From: an uncultured Candidatus Saccharibacteria bacterium
Lineage (GTDB): Bacteria; Patescibacteriota; Saccharimonadia; Saccharimonadales; Saccharimonadaceae
Direction of reading: 5' to 3'
Length of the DNA stretch: 38,806 nt
NCBI GenBank assembly: GCA_947367795.1
Contig: CANBER010000007.1
Location: forward strand, 1 to 38,806
A program made the position numbers and the translations under genes. Below are positions 7,032 to 14,352 of this stretch, piece after piece (positions within the stretch are counted from its first letter, which is position 1; each line of letters opens with the position of its first letter). The notes under the pieces were generated by a model, which had not been told where the DNA came from, did not search any database, and saw only the letters and a list, made by a program, of their open reading frames with translations.

Positions 7032-8165
7032 ATGTTTCATAAAAAAACCTTGCGCGACGTCAATGTCAAAGGGCAAATTGTTCTGGTGCGCACAGATTAT
7101 AATGTGCCACTTGAAGCTGTAGCTGAAGGCGTGACCGCCGGGGAGGCTGGGACAGGGTCTCGGAAAGCCAGCGAGGCTTTGCGGATTTCGAGCGATTTTC
7201 GCATCCAAGCCAGCCTACCGACCTTGCAGTATCTTTTGGCCCATGGCGCCTCCAAAATTATTCTCCTCTCGCACCTCGGGCGGCCTGACGGTCGCCCGGA
7301 GCGACGCTTGTCACTCCGGCTAGTCGCAGAGCGCCTAGCCGAGCTGCTCGAGGGTCGGGCCGTCAACTTCGTAGACGAAGTTTCCGGCCCCGAAGTCGAA
7401 ATGGCTGTCGACAGCTTGCCCGAAGGCGGCATTTTGTTGCTCGAAAACCTCCGTTTTTCTCCCGAAGAAGAGGCTAATTCCGAAGATTATGCGCGAGAAA
7501 TCGTTGACTCTACTCATGCCGAGTTGTTTGTGCAGGATGGTTTTGCCGTCACTCATCGCGCCCATGCTTCAACCAGCGCCATTACGCAGTTGTTACCGTC
7601 AGTGGCGGGACTATTGCTCGAAAAAGAAGTCACAACCCTAGAGCAGGCTATGCAGGATCCAGCGCATCCCTTTGTGGTCGTGATCGGCGGCGCCAAAGTC
7701 TCCGACAAAATGCCCCTGATCGAGCACTTCTTGCCGCTCGCCGATCAGATTTTTGTCGGCGGCAAAATTGCCGCCGATGGTTATACCTCTTCTGACCCCA
7801 AAGTTTACGTCGCCGAAGATTTTGATACTGACAGTACTGGCGCCAAACTCGACATTGGTCCGCTCGCTACCATGCGGCTCACGGATATGGTGCAGGCGGC
7901 GTCCACCGTGCTCTGGGCGGGCACACTCGGCAAGGTGGAGGACGCCGCCTATGCCACCTCGTCCACCATCCTCACCGAGCTCCTCGGTGAGAACCCTACC
8001 CAGACCTCCATTATCTGTGGTGGTGACACTGCCGGGTTTGTCGAGGGGATCGCCGCCGATAAGCCCGATCTGCATTTCTCGCTCATCTCTACGGGAGGAG
8101 GCGCCGCTCTTAAGCTCCTCGCCGGCCAGGATCTTCCCGGAATCGACGCACTCGAAGATGCCTGA
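7032..8165 (+). CDS. pgk: Phosphoglycerate kinase with an N-terminal insertion
   Basis: Phosphoglycerate kinase makes ATP from 1,3-bisphosphoglycerate. Recognisable elements are VLVRTDYNVPLE, LLSHLGRPDG, LLLENLRFSPEE, the lysine-containing GGAKVSDK, CGGDTAGFVEG (the nucleotide loop) and STGGGAALKLLAG near the C-terminus. At 377 residues it is slightly short for the family, yet between NVPLE and the substrate-binding DFRIQA it carries about 24 extra residues (29-52) rich in Ala, Gly, Glu and Ser where most homologues have only a few. AAGGAGG lies six bases before the ATG; it is the second gene of the pyk-pgk operon. The insertion's nucleotide sequence contains two small hairpins. Confidence 0.96.
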   Translation: MFHKKTLRDVNVKGQIVLVRTDYNVPLEAVAEGVTAGEAGTGSRKASEALRISSDFRIQASLPTLQYLLAHGASKIILLSHLGRPDGRPERRLSLRLVAERLAELLEGRAVNFVDEVSGPEVEMAVDSLPEGGILLLENLRFSPEEEANSEDYAREIVDSTHAELFVQDGFAVTHRAHASTSAITQLLPSVAGLLLEKEVTTLEQAMQDPAHPFVVVIGGAKVSDKMPLIEHFLPLADQIFVGGKIAADGYTSSDPKVYVAEDFDTDSTGAKLDIGPLATMRLTDMVQAASTVLWAGTLGKVEDAAYATSSTILTELLGENPTQTSIICGGDTAGFVEGIAADKPDLHFSLISTGGGAALKLLAGQDLPGIDALEDA

Positions 8166-8177
8166 CCTCAAGGTCTT

Positions 8178-8206
8178 CACCTTTTTCCAGATATATGCTA
8201 TAATAA
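8178..8206 (+). promoter_or_regulatory. Promoter of rplY
   Basis: TTCACC (8178-8183), 17-base spacer and TATAAT (8201-8206) with an upstream TG (extended -10). The leader is about 25 bases and carries AAAAGGAGC. Confidence 0.6.
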
Positions 8207-8237
8207 CTCTATATTTTCAGAAAAGGAGCATTACTCT

Positions 8238-8885
8238 ATGTCAAATCAATTAGTTTTGGAAAATCGCACCGCCGAAGGCAAAAAGCTCAAACCTCTCCGC
8301 GCTGCCGGTCAGATTCCATCCGTCGTCTATGGTGCTGGAGATCCAGTCTTGACCTCTTCCGCTTACAACGCCACCGAAAAAGTCCTTCGCGAAGCCGGGT
8401 ATCACTCCCCGGTCGAGCTGCTGCTCTCTGGTCAGCCTCAGCTTGCCATTGTCAAGCAGGTTGCGATTGATCCGGTCAGTCGCCGTATTATGAATGTTGA
8501 ATTTCAAGCTATCTCTGCCGACGAAGTCGTCGAAGCCACCACTCCGATCAGAGTCACCGGTTTTGACGCTTCCGAAGCCGCCAAGCTCCACTATGTCCTC
8601 ATGCCAGTGCTCGAAGAGATTGAAATCAAGGCCAAGCCCTCCGATCTGCCTGAGGAGCTCACGGTGGATGGCGCCAAGCTTGCCACTACCGACGACAAGC
8701 TCACTATCGCCGACCTCATCCTGCCTGCCGGCGTCGAGCTGGCCAGCAAAGAGCTTGACCCAGCCACGGTCATCGTCAACGTTTATGATCCCGCCGTCGA
8801 AGCTGCTGCTCGGAAAGCCGAAGACGCTGCCACACCTGCTGAGGAATCTCCAGAGACTCCAGAATCTACCGAAAAGTCCGAATAA
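8238..8885 (+). CDS. rplY: 50S ribosomal protein bL25 (CTC-type)
   Basis: bL25 binds 5S rRNA in the large ribosomal subunit; the long form adds a C-terminal beta domain as in general stress protein Ctc. The 215-residue protein begins with LVLENRTAEGKKLKPLRAAGQIPSVVYG, typical of the family, in shorter parts: RTAEGKK then GQIPSVVYGAG. The TL5-like second domain contains LPEELTVD and ADLILPAGVEL. The last 30 residues are acidic and disordered (Glu, Pro, Ala, Thr). It has its own extended -10 promoter, a clear Shine-Dalgarno and its own terminator. Confidence 0.95.
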   Translation: MSNQLVLENRTAEGKKLKPLRAAGQIPSVVYGAGDPVLTSSAYNATEKVLREAGYHSPVELLLSGQPQLAIVKQVAIDPVSRRIMNVEFQAISADEVVEATTPIRVTGFDASEAAKLHYVLMPVLEEIEIKAKPSDLPEELTVDGAKLATTDDKLTIADLILPAGVELASKELDPATVIVNVYDPAVEAAARKAEDAATPAEESPETPESTEKSE

Positions 8886-8906
8886 TTCCTCGCTATCAGC
8901 GCATAA

Positions 8907-8930
8907 ATAGCCTCTTCAAGGGGCTATTTT
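8907..8930 (+). terminator. Terminator after rplY
   Basis: ATAGCCTCTT pairs with AAGGGGCTAT almost base for base around a tiny loop, followed by TTT-C. Confidence 0.75.
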
Positions 8931-8962
8931 CTGGCCAAACTCACAAATAATCATAAAAACTA

Positions 8963-8991
8963 TTGACATTTTCGCTAAAGTATGCTACAAT
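8963..8991 (+). promoter_or_regulatory. Consensus promoter of the 9104 gene
   Basis: TTGACA (8963-8968), 17-base spacer, TACAAT (8986-8991) with an upstream TG. The surrounding 59 bases (8945-9003) are nearly identical to the promoter at 11763-11791, one of a set of strong promoters serving accessory genes in this window. Confidence 0.85.
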
Positions 8992-9103
8992 GAAAGTATA
9001 AGGTGTAACATTATGTTATTCGCCTCAAGGGATAGGACGTGATGGACACTATGCGATTCACGAGTCGGACAACCCTACGCGCGAAGAGCTCGAGGCGCCA
9101 TCT

Positions 9104-9646
9104 TTGATCTTGGCTCCCCCACCAATCTCTAAAGACTCCCCTGACAAGGAAGAACTGGAAGCAGAATTCTGGAATTCGCTAAGGTCCGATTATACTGATG
9201 AGGATGTCCCGCCCATCATCATTCAGGCGCTCAAAGGTCAAAGTCAGAGCTGGAAATTTGTGCGCTGCTGTCCTACGTGCGGTGGTTTTATCTTTGTTGT
9301 GGCTAACCCAGAAATCATCGCTCTCAACCGTTCGCACATCGAACATGGGCGTGGTCTTGATAATGACATGAAACACGGTCTAGTCTGGACGTGGTTCACT
9401 ACAACAGAGATGCGCTTCGATGTTATAGAACAGCGTCGCAAGAAGGATGGAAGACTCAAAAGGCGTGCAAAGTATAGCTTCTTGCTTGAGTACAAAGACC
9501 TCTTCGTAGAGTACTTTTACTGTTTTGCTTGCTCCAAAAAAGCGACCTATCTCATCGAAGCGACACGCAAAGAAGACAACGGTATCAACGAGGAAACAGG
9601 CGTAGCAACATATAGCGTCTTCCTCGAAGAAAGCCGGTTGCTGTAG
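9104..9646 (+). CDS. Putative zinc-ribbon protein of unknown function
   Basis: The 180-residue protein has two CxxC pairs (Cys56-Cys59 and Cys140-Cys143) in strands far apart, a layout suited to one zinc site. I recognise no family. The start is uncertain: the first standard start in frame is TTG at 9104, but the frame is open from 9002 and its extra codons read plausibly (HESDNPTREELEAPS), so a longer form from a rare start is possible. A 21-codon upstream ORF (9042-9107) ends with its TGA overlapping that TTG, and GAGG lies before it. Own consensus promoter and terminator make it a self-contained unit. Confidence 0.7.
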   Translation: MILAPPPISKDSPDKEELEAEFWNSLRSDYTDEDVPPIIIQALKGQSQSWKFVRCCPTCGGFIFVVANPEIIALNRSHIEHGRGLDNDMKHGLVWTWFTTTEMRFDVIEQRRKKDGRLKRRAKYSFLLEYKDLFVEYFYCFACSKKATYLIEATRKEDNGINEETGVATYSVFLEESRLL

Positions 9647-9676
9647 TCACCTTTTCGCCACTAACTCTATCAACCC

Positions 9677-9710
9677 GGCCCGAGGCATAGCCTCGGGCCT
9701 ATTTTCTTAT
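9677..9710 (+). terminator. Terminator after the 9104 gene
   Basis: A perfect ten-base stem GGCCCGAGGC-ATA-GCCTCGGGCC (9677-9699) followed by TATTTTCTT. It sits between two convergent genes. Confidence 0.9.
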
Positions 9711-11605
9711 TGCACCCACACCCCAATCCGCTGCGCGCCCATATTGCCTCGCGGCTGGACTTCGGCATAGTGCAGTGCATCGGCATCCGCCGCCAAGTAA
9801 CGCATCAGCGCCGCTTGCGCCGCCTTGATATTCTCCTGTTTGCCCTTCCAGGTCGCCAAGACCGGTTCCTCCAGCGCTCGTGAAAACGCAAAAGTCATCG
9901 GCCAAGGGAACGGGGAATTTTGCATAATCGCGGTTAGGTTCTTCGTAGCCGTTTTTGGATCTTGTCCACCACTTAGTAGCCAAATCCCAGCCAAATATTT
10001 CGGCGCCGCATGTCTCAAAATCGCTGCCGTCGCTACACCGATATCTTCGGGTGTCGCCACGATCTCTGATTTTTCACCATTAATCACCATTCCTATTTTC
10101 AGGATACAGCCCGCGAGTACCACGTGCCGCTGGGCCAATTTCTCAAACACTCGGTCCAGCACTCGCGCTGTCACCTCGGCGGATTTTTCGATCGGATGCG
10201 CACCATCTCTCAGAATATCCACCTCCACTACCGGCACAATCCCGATCAGCTGACATTCTCGCGCAAAATTTGCCAGCTCGTCCGCATTTTGTTCCACCGC
10301 GAAAAATCCTGGCTTCTCTTTACCAATCGTAAACGCCGCCCGCCATTTGGCGAAACGGAACCCCTTATCATAATAAGTCCGCAGCCGCCCCGCCAAGCCC
10401 TCCTCGCCCAGCGTGTGTGTCTCGTCCGACCGTGCCATGGCTTGTAACCCCAGATCCACCTTAATCCCCGGGATAATCCCTCGATCCGTCAAACTCTCCA
10501 AAATATTTCGTCCATTCGGCAGCTTGATCTGTGCAGTTTCTTCGGACAAAATCACTCCGTTGAGGTATTCTCGGATGTTCGGCGTGGCAAAGATCATCCG
10601 ATAGAATTCCTGCGCCCGCTGCCTGGTATACGCGATGTCAAACTTCTCAAACCGCCGCATCAAGCTCTTCTCCGATTCGTCCGCCGCCAGAATCCCCTTA
10701 CCCGAAGTCATCAGTGAGCGTGTGATTAGCTTGAGATCCGCCCGTTTTGTCAGCTCTTCCTTGGCCAGCTCCTGCAATTTCTCCGCTGACAACACCGACT
10801 CTAGCGTGGCGTTCTCCGCATTTAATTTTGCCCACAAGAGAGCATCGGCCGGCGTCCCGCCCACTGCGATCACGCCCAAAATCGTCGCCACGATCGTAGA
10901 ATATACCGTCAGATGCGTCATCATATCCGTCCGGTCCAGACTCCAGCTCTCCTCCGCGTCGCTCAAATACAGCTTCCTCGGGCTGATGCGGCAGACCAGC
11001 TGCGTATTCGGCTTATCTAACTCGATTTTGTCCACGATCTTTTCGTCTGTATGCACCGGCGGCTCATCTTCGACGAAGAGCACATCTGCCATCTCCGCCA
11101 GGCGCTGTCCGTCTGGCGTAGCGTGCTTTTCGGCGTGCACTGCCAGTTTTGTGCTTGGGGAAAACTTCATAAAATTCTTCAGCTCATCTACAAGACGTGC
11201 CGACACCACCGTCGAGCGGTCTACTAGAATCCATTCTGGCCTCCCACTCGGCATCGACCAATCGGTCGGTTTGCGCTCGCTCGGCACGAAATACGTAATT
11301 CCACCCTTGTGCGACAAGATATAGCGGTATCCTGACGGGTCGTTCGCCCAGATGATTTCGCCTGATTTGATCTCGCTTTTGGAATTCAAAATTCCCGCGT
11401 CAATTCCGAGCTTACTCAGTACTGCAAGCGACACCGCAGCGCCGCCGTAGACGCTCGTCCTCCGGAAAAAACTATGCGCCTCTCCGTTAAATCCTAACTC
11501 CAGCCAATTAATGCCATGCTCGTCCTGCTCAAACTCATTCTGTCGCTCATCCAGCTTCAGATAGACATCTTTTAACACATTCCCGACGATCAAAATCTTG
11601 CTCAT
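9707..11605 (-). CDS. Fusion of a degenerate PfkB-like domain and class I fructose-bisphosphate aldolase
   Basis: Residues 295-632 are a class I aldolase, which reversibly splits fructose-1,6-bisphosphate: GKGILAADES (302-311), FAKWRAAF, GCILKIGMV with the likely Schiff-base lysine at 503, LSGGQ, and FAFSRALE...WKGK. Residues 1-285 resemble a PfkB (ribokinase-type) sugar kinase, with the family's first signature GGAAVSLAVLSKLG (54-67). The second signature, normally DTxGAGD with the catalytic Asp, is replaced by DMMTHLTVYST (227-237), so kinase activity is unlikely. Typical aldolases of this class are about 340-360 residues. The start is leaderless in style (TATACT six bases before the ATG). 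It is monocistronic, convergent with the 9104 gene. Confidence 0.9.
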   Translation of the reverse strand: MSKILIVGNVLKDVYLKLDERQNEFEQDEHGINWLELGFNGEAHSFFRRTSVYGGAAVSLAVLSKLGIDAGILNSKSEIKSGEIIWANDPSGYRYILSHKGGITYFVPSERKPTDWSMPSGRPEWILVDRSTVVSARLVDELKNFMKFSPSTKLAVHAEKHATPDGQRLAEMADVLFVEDEPPVHTDEKIVDKIELDKPNTQLVCRISPRKLYLSDAEESWSLDRTDMMTHLTVYSTIVATILGVIAVGGTPADALLWAKLNAENATLESVLSAEKLQELAKEELTKRADLKLITRSLMTSGKGILAADESEKSLMRRFEKFDIAYTRQRAQEFYRMIFATPNIREYLNGVILSEETAQIKLPNGRNILESLTDRGIIPGIKVDLGLQAMARSDETHTLGEEGLAGRLRTYYDKGFRFAKWRAAFTIGKEKPGFFAVEQNADELANFARECQLIGIVPVVEVDILRDGAHPIEKSAEVTARVLDRVFEKLAQRHVVLAGCILKIGMVINGEKSEIVATPEDIGVATAAILRHAAPKYLAGIWLLSGGQDPKTATKNLTAIMQNSPFPWPMTFAFSRALEEPVLATWKGKQENIKAAQAALMRYLAADADALHYAEVQPRGNMGAQRIGVWVQ

Positions 11606-11653
11606 GTTTATAGTATATCACACCTGCTCCCGTTTTTCATCCCTCTTGAGAAT

Positions 11654-11670
11654 GTTGTAAATTTCACAAC
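11654..11670. promoter_or_regulatory. Imperfect palindrome between divergent genes
   Basis: GTTGTAAATTTCACAAC has perfect five-base outer arms (GTTGT/ACAAC) and a near-symmetric AT core. It lies between the aldolase fusion and the 11894 gene and could be an operator; no regulator is identified. Confidence 0.25.
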
Positions 11671-11762
11671 AGAGTTTACCGGTGTAGAACAAGGGTAAGT
11701 CTGCTTTTACGACAAAATGACGGAAAAAGTCTTGCCAAATCCTTAAATAATCATAAAAACCA

Positions 11763-11791
11763 TTGACATTTTTGCAAAAGTGTGCTACAAT
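11763..11791 (+). promoter_or_regulatory. Consensus promoter of the 11894 gene
   Basis: TTGACA (11763-11768), 17-base spacer, TACAAT (11786-11791) with TG at the extended -10. It is a near-duplicate of the promoter at 8963-8991. Confidence 0.85.
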
Positions 11792-11893
11792 GAAAGTATA
11801 AGGACAATGGCGTCACTGTCTCTCAGATCGTCGATGCTAATCCTGGCATTTTAAGAGATAGTATGACGTCGCTTTCAAGAATAGGAGGAAAAT

Positions 11894-12700
11894 ATGAAAG
11901 CAAAAGTAAAGGCATTATTGAGCATGGGGCGTAGCATATTACGGCGGAACACACCGCGAAAAACACTGCTATTCATGGTTTTAACCAGTGCAATCGCAGT
12001 CCCAGCGACCATTTATATGGTGCACTTCTACAGTACTCTCAACTATTTTAATGATGGAATGGGGTGGATCGCCCTGGAAGCCTCCGAAACTAGCAGCTAC
12101 GGCACAGAACTGGACATAGAGGTTATGGCGGTTTCGTATGAAAAACCGCTGAAAGTGCTGAAAGATGCGATAACAGGCAAGTCATCTCTTTGGATGATCG
12201 ACGTTCGGATGACCAACCTTGACCAATATCTCAAAGATCAGGCTGAAACTTTTATGATTGATCCCGATGGAGGGGCACCTGTGATGATCGGTTTGGAGGG
12301 GGTAGGAAATGGCATATCGACCTCAACAAAATCACTAAAGATACAATCAACGGAGCCAATCGTTAAAGCCAATGACAATGACCAGGTAGAATACAGGCTC
12401 GGCAGTCATCCAGACGAGGCAGAAGCTGAATTTACTTATTGGGTTTGGATGACAGGAGAATCCGGGGGCGAATGTCAGCAGATATTCACTGTTAATGGTT
12501 ATGTTTCCAACGAGATTCTCAGAGATTGGGCCTTCAACCTGCGTGAATATCACAAGGTCATACTCAGTCTGGCTGTCGGACAAATCGCACTGGTCTGGGT
12601 GGTTATATTGTGGTTTTATGCGATGTGTCTTGGAGTGAGAATATTGCTTCTCCAGCGGCAGTATAATCGTTTAAACGCGCTCAAGAACTCTCACGTCTAA
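11894..12700 (+). CDS. Membrane protein of unknown function, two TM segments
   Basis: The 268-residue protein has a basic N-terminus, a membrane segment at about 24-46, a polar domain of roughly 175 residues and a second membrane segment at about 222-252 with a short basic tail. The central domain would face outside if both ends are cytoplasmic. I recognise no family. An AGGAGG site lies seven to eight bases before the ATG. The 90-base leader contains a long imperfect hairpin (about 11811-11876) and a 15-codon upstream ORF (11807-11854). With its own promoter and terminator it is a self-contained unit. Confidence 0.75.
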   Translation: MKAKVKALLSMGRSILRRNTPRKTLLFMVLTSAIAVPATIYMVHFYSTLNYFNDGMGWIALEASETSSYGTELDIEVMAVSYEKPLKVLKDAITGKSSLWMIDVRMTNLDQYLKDQAETFMIDPDGGAPVMIGLEGVGNGISTSTKSLKIQSTEPIVKANDNDQVEYRLGSHPDEAEAEFTYWVWMTGESGGECQQIFTVNGYVSNEILRDWAFNLREYHKVILSLAVGQIALVWVVILWFYAMCLGVRILLLQRQYNRLNALKNSHV

Positions 12701-12714
12701 CTCTCTAACCTATC

Positions 12715-12738
12715 AAGGCCTGGTTCAACCAGGCCTTT
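12715..12738 (+). terminator. Terminator after the 11894 gene
   Basis: AAGGCCTGG-TTCAA-CCAGGCCTT followed by a short T run. Confidence 0.9.
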
Positions 12739-12759
12739 TGACTTTTATTGATTTTACTC

Positions 12760-13032
12760 CTAGCGCACTTCTACGCGCACGCGAGGCACACTTTTGCCAG
12801 AAAAATGGCATTTTTTAGTCTTCACGAAGGTGACTACGCCATCTTTGGCGGCATGGATCGTGAAATTTCGGCTCATGTAAGTGCCCGGACCAGCGATCTT
12901 GGTAGCACCAGTTTGGCGGACCAAAACTTCGCCATTTTTGACTTTTTGTCCACCGAATCGCTTCACGCCAAGCCTCTGCCCAGCATTGTTATGGATGTTC
13001 TTGGCGGTACCGCCAGCTTTGACATGTGACAT
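12760..13032 (-). CDS. rpmA: 50S ribosomal protein bL27
   Basis: bL27 reaches toward the peptidyl-transferase centre of the large subunit. The 90-residue protein shows AGGTAKN, AGQRLGVKRFGGQKV, VLVRQTG and the Gly-rich KIAGPGTYM; length is normal. The N-terminus MSHVKAGGTA is of the unprocessed kind (no Firmicutes-type cleaved leader). Its ATG lies one base after the stop of the methyltransferase gene, and AAGGAAG within that gene's end serves as its ribosome site, so the two are translationally linked. rplU (bL21), the usual neighbour, is not here. Confidence 0.95.
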   Translation of the reverse strand: MSHVKAGGTAKNIHNNAGQRLGVKRFGGQKVKNGEVLVRQTGATKIAGPGTYMSRNFTIHAAKDGVVTFVKTKKCHFSGKSVPRVRVEVR

Positions 13033-13033
13033 A

Positions 13034-14275
13034 TTATTTCTTCCTTAATGCTATTATTTCTCGGGCCACGACCTGACCATCACGGTGGTATAATAGGTCC
13101 TCCTGTCCCAGATTCCTAAAACTCTTTACATTATAGCCCAGATTCTGAATTTCGTCAAGAATATTCAGCCTTTCGTAGTGCCCGTCCGGTCTCAGCCACG
13201 CCGGCACCGCGATCGTGACTGGCGTTTCTGACTGAATCTGTTCTAACAGGTTCTTCAAAAACCCTAGCACGATCTGTTTGCAAACCTGTTTTTCTTGTTT
13301 CAGCTTGATCTCAGCTGGCGGCAGCGACATCGGCTGCCCGAGATACGTTTCGCACGCCACCGCGTCAATTGGCGGCTGCCACCGAAACTTCGTCGCATCA
13401 CCTTGAGTGATTATGGTCTGCTGTCGCGTCAAAGGGTTCACCAATTCCTCGAGAGTATTTTCCGGCTGAGCCGGGTCAAAATCACGGCCCGAGCAGAGCG
13501 AGGGATTCGATTTTGAGAGGCTCCCCGACTCTCGAGAATGGTGACCCTCGCAAACAGCAGACCGTAACCAGTCAAGGTTCTTGCGACTATATTCCACCAT
13601 TCGTTCATTAATATCGGTGCCATAGGGCGTGTACCCCATCAGCGCTGCCTCCTGCAACACTACCCCCGTCCCGCAAAATGGATCCAATACTCGTGCCCCC
13701 TGCGGTAAATCACCGCAAAGGTTGATCAAAATCTGCGCTAACTTCGGCGGCAACATCCCCACTTTGGCGTCACGTGCTGGTCGAGCCTGATCACGCTTAG
13801 TATAGGAATCAATATCTTGTACCGCGATGACTCGATAAAAACGCTTCTCGTATTTAATTAGCTCAATTTTAGTTGAAGTGAAAAGATGATTGTGATAGCT
13901 AGTCGCGGTCGAAATCACGGCTTCTTTGTTTGGTACTACCCGCACGCTTCGCCCCGATTTAGCTAAGAAGCGCTTTAATTTCAAAGCCTCACCTTGAGCC
14001 CTAAACGCAGTGGCCCCTTTGGAATAATCCGACACGCCAAGTGTGATCTTCCTATCGCTCGGTAAACTCTTGAGGAATTCGTAAATTGGCTCCGTCAGTT
14101 CTTCGGCTAGCTTCAGACTGCCTCCCAGTCGATGCAAAGTTGGGGCGGCAGCTGTTTTGATTTCAAACTCAGCCAGTCGCCACTCCGGATCTACCGGGCT
14201 CACCCGAGCGTACAGACTCTCAAGCTCCACGATCGATATTTTCGGCTGCCGCCCCAAAACTGCAAGATATCTCAT
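13034..14275 (-). CDS. TRM11/Trm-G10-like tRNA (guanine-N2) methyltransferase
   Basis: The N-terminal ~160 residues resemble the THUMP-containing half of TRM11-type enzymes; the C-terminal half is a Rossmann methyltransferase with ARPARDAKVGMLPPKLAQIL, the SAM loop VLDPFCGTGVVLQEA and YGTDIN. The catalytic D/N-PP-Y of the superfamily is replaced by CETYLGQP, so the acceptor-site chemistry is altered or the role differs. About 32 residues (HSRESGSLSKSNPSLCSGRD and what follows) are encoded by a palindromic insertion, see 13444-13539. The start looks leaderless (TATAAT nine bases before ATG). It forms an operon with rpmA. The guanine-N2 role is inferred from the family. Confidence 0.75.
   Translation of the reverse strand: MRYLAVLGRQPKISIVELESLYARVSPVDPEWRLAEFEIKTAAAPTLHRLGGSLKLAEELTEPIYEFLKSLPSDRKITLGVSDYSKGATAFRAQGEALKLKRFLAKSGRSVRVVPNKEAVISTATSYHNHLFTSTKIELIKYEKRFYRVIAVQDIDSYTKRDQARPARDAKVGMLPPKLAQILINLCGDLPQGARVLDPFCGTGVVLQEAALMGYTPYGTDINERMVEYSRKNLDWLRSAVCEGHHSRESGSLSKSNPSLCSGRDFDPAQPENTLEELVNPLTRQQTIITQGDATKFRWQPPIDAVACETYLGQPMSLPPAEIKLKQEKQVCKQIVLGFLKNLLEQIQSETPVTIAVPAWLRPDGHYERLNILDEIQNLGYNVKSFRNLGQEDLLYHRDGQVVAREIIALRKK
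13444..13539. repeat. In-frame palindromic insertion element (96 bp)
   Basis: On the coding (minus) strand the outer arms ATTCTCGAGAGT and ACTCTCGAGGAAT pair, an inner pair CAAAATC/GATTTTG pairs again, and a third CCC/GGG closes the tip. The span is 96 bases, exactly 32 codons, in a surface position of the methyltransferase. This resembles REP-like or Rickettsia-type palindromic elements that insert inside genes without breaking the frame. Only one copy is seen here. Confidence 0.65.
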
Positions 14276-14302
14276 ATATTTTATATTATACCATACCTCG
14301 AC

Positions 14303-14332
14303 ACAAAAAGCCCCTCCGAGGAGGGGTGCTTT
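14303..14332 (-). terminator. Terminator after the 14353 gene
   Basis: On the minus strand AAAGCA-CCCCTCC-TC-GGAGGGG-CTTTTTG: a GC stem ending in five T. Confidence 0.85.
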
Positions 14333-14352
14333 CGTCCAAGAAGAGAAGGGAA

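Noticed and set aside
8163-8195. Hairpin GACC-TCAA-GGTC after pgk as terminator
   Set aside because: A four-base stem with the T run set off by several bases is too weak to call.
10635-11324. Plus-strand open frame (229 aa) inside the aldolase fusion
   Set aside because: Antisense shadow of a well-supported gene; Ser/Arg-rich composition and no family resemblance.
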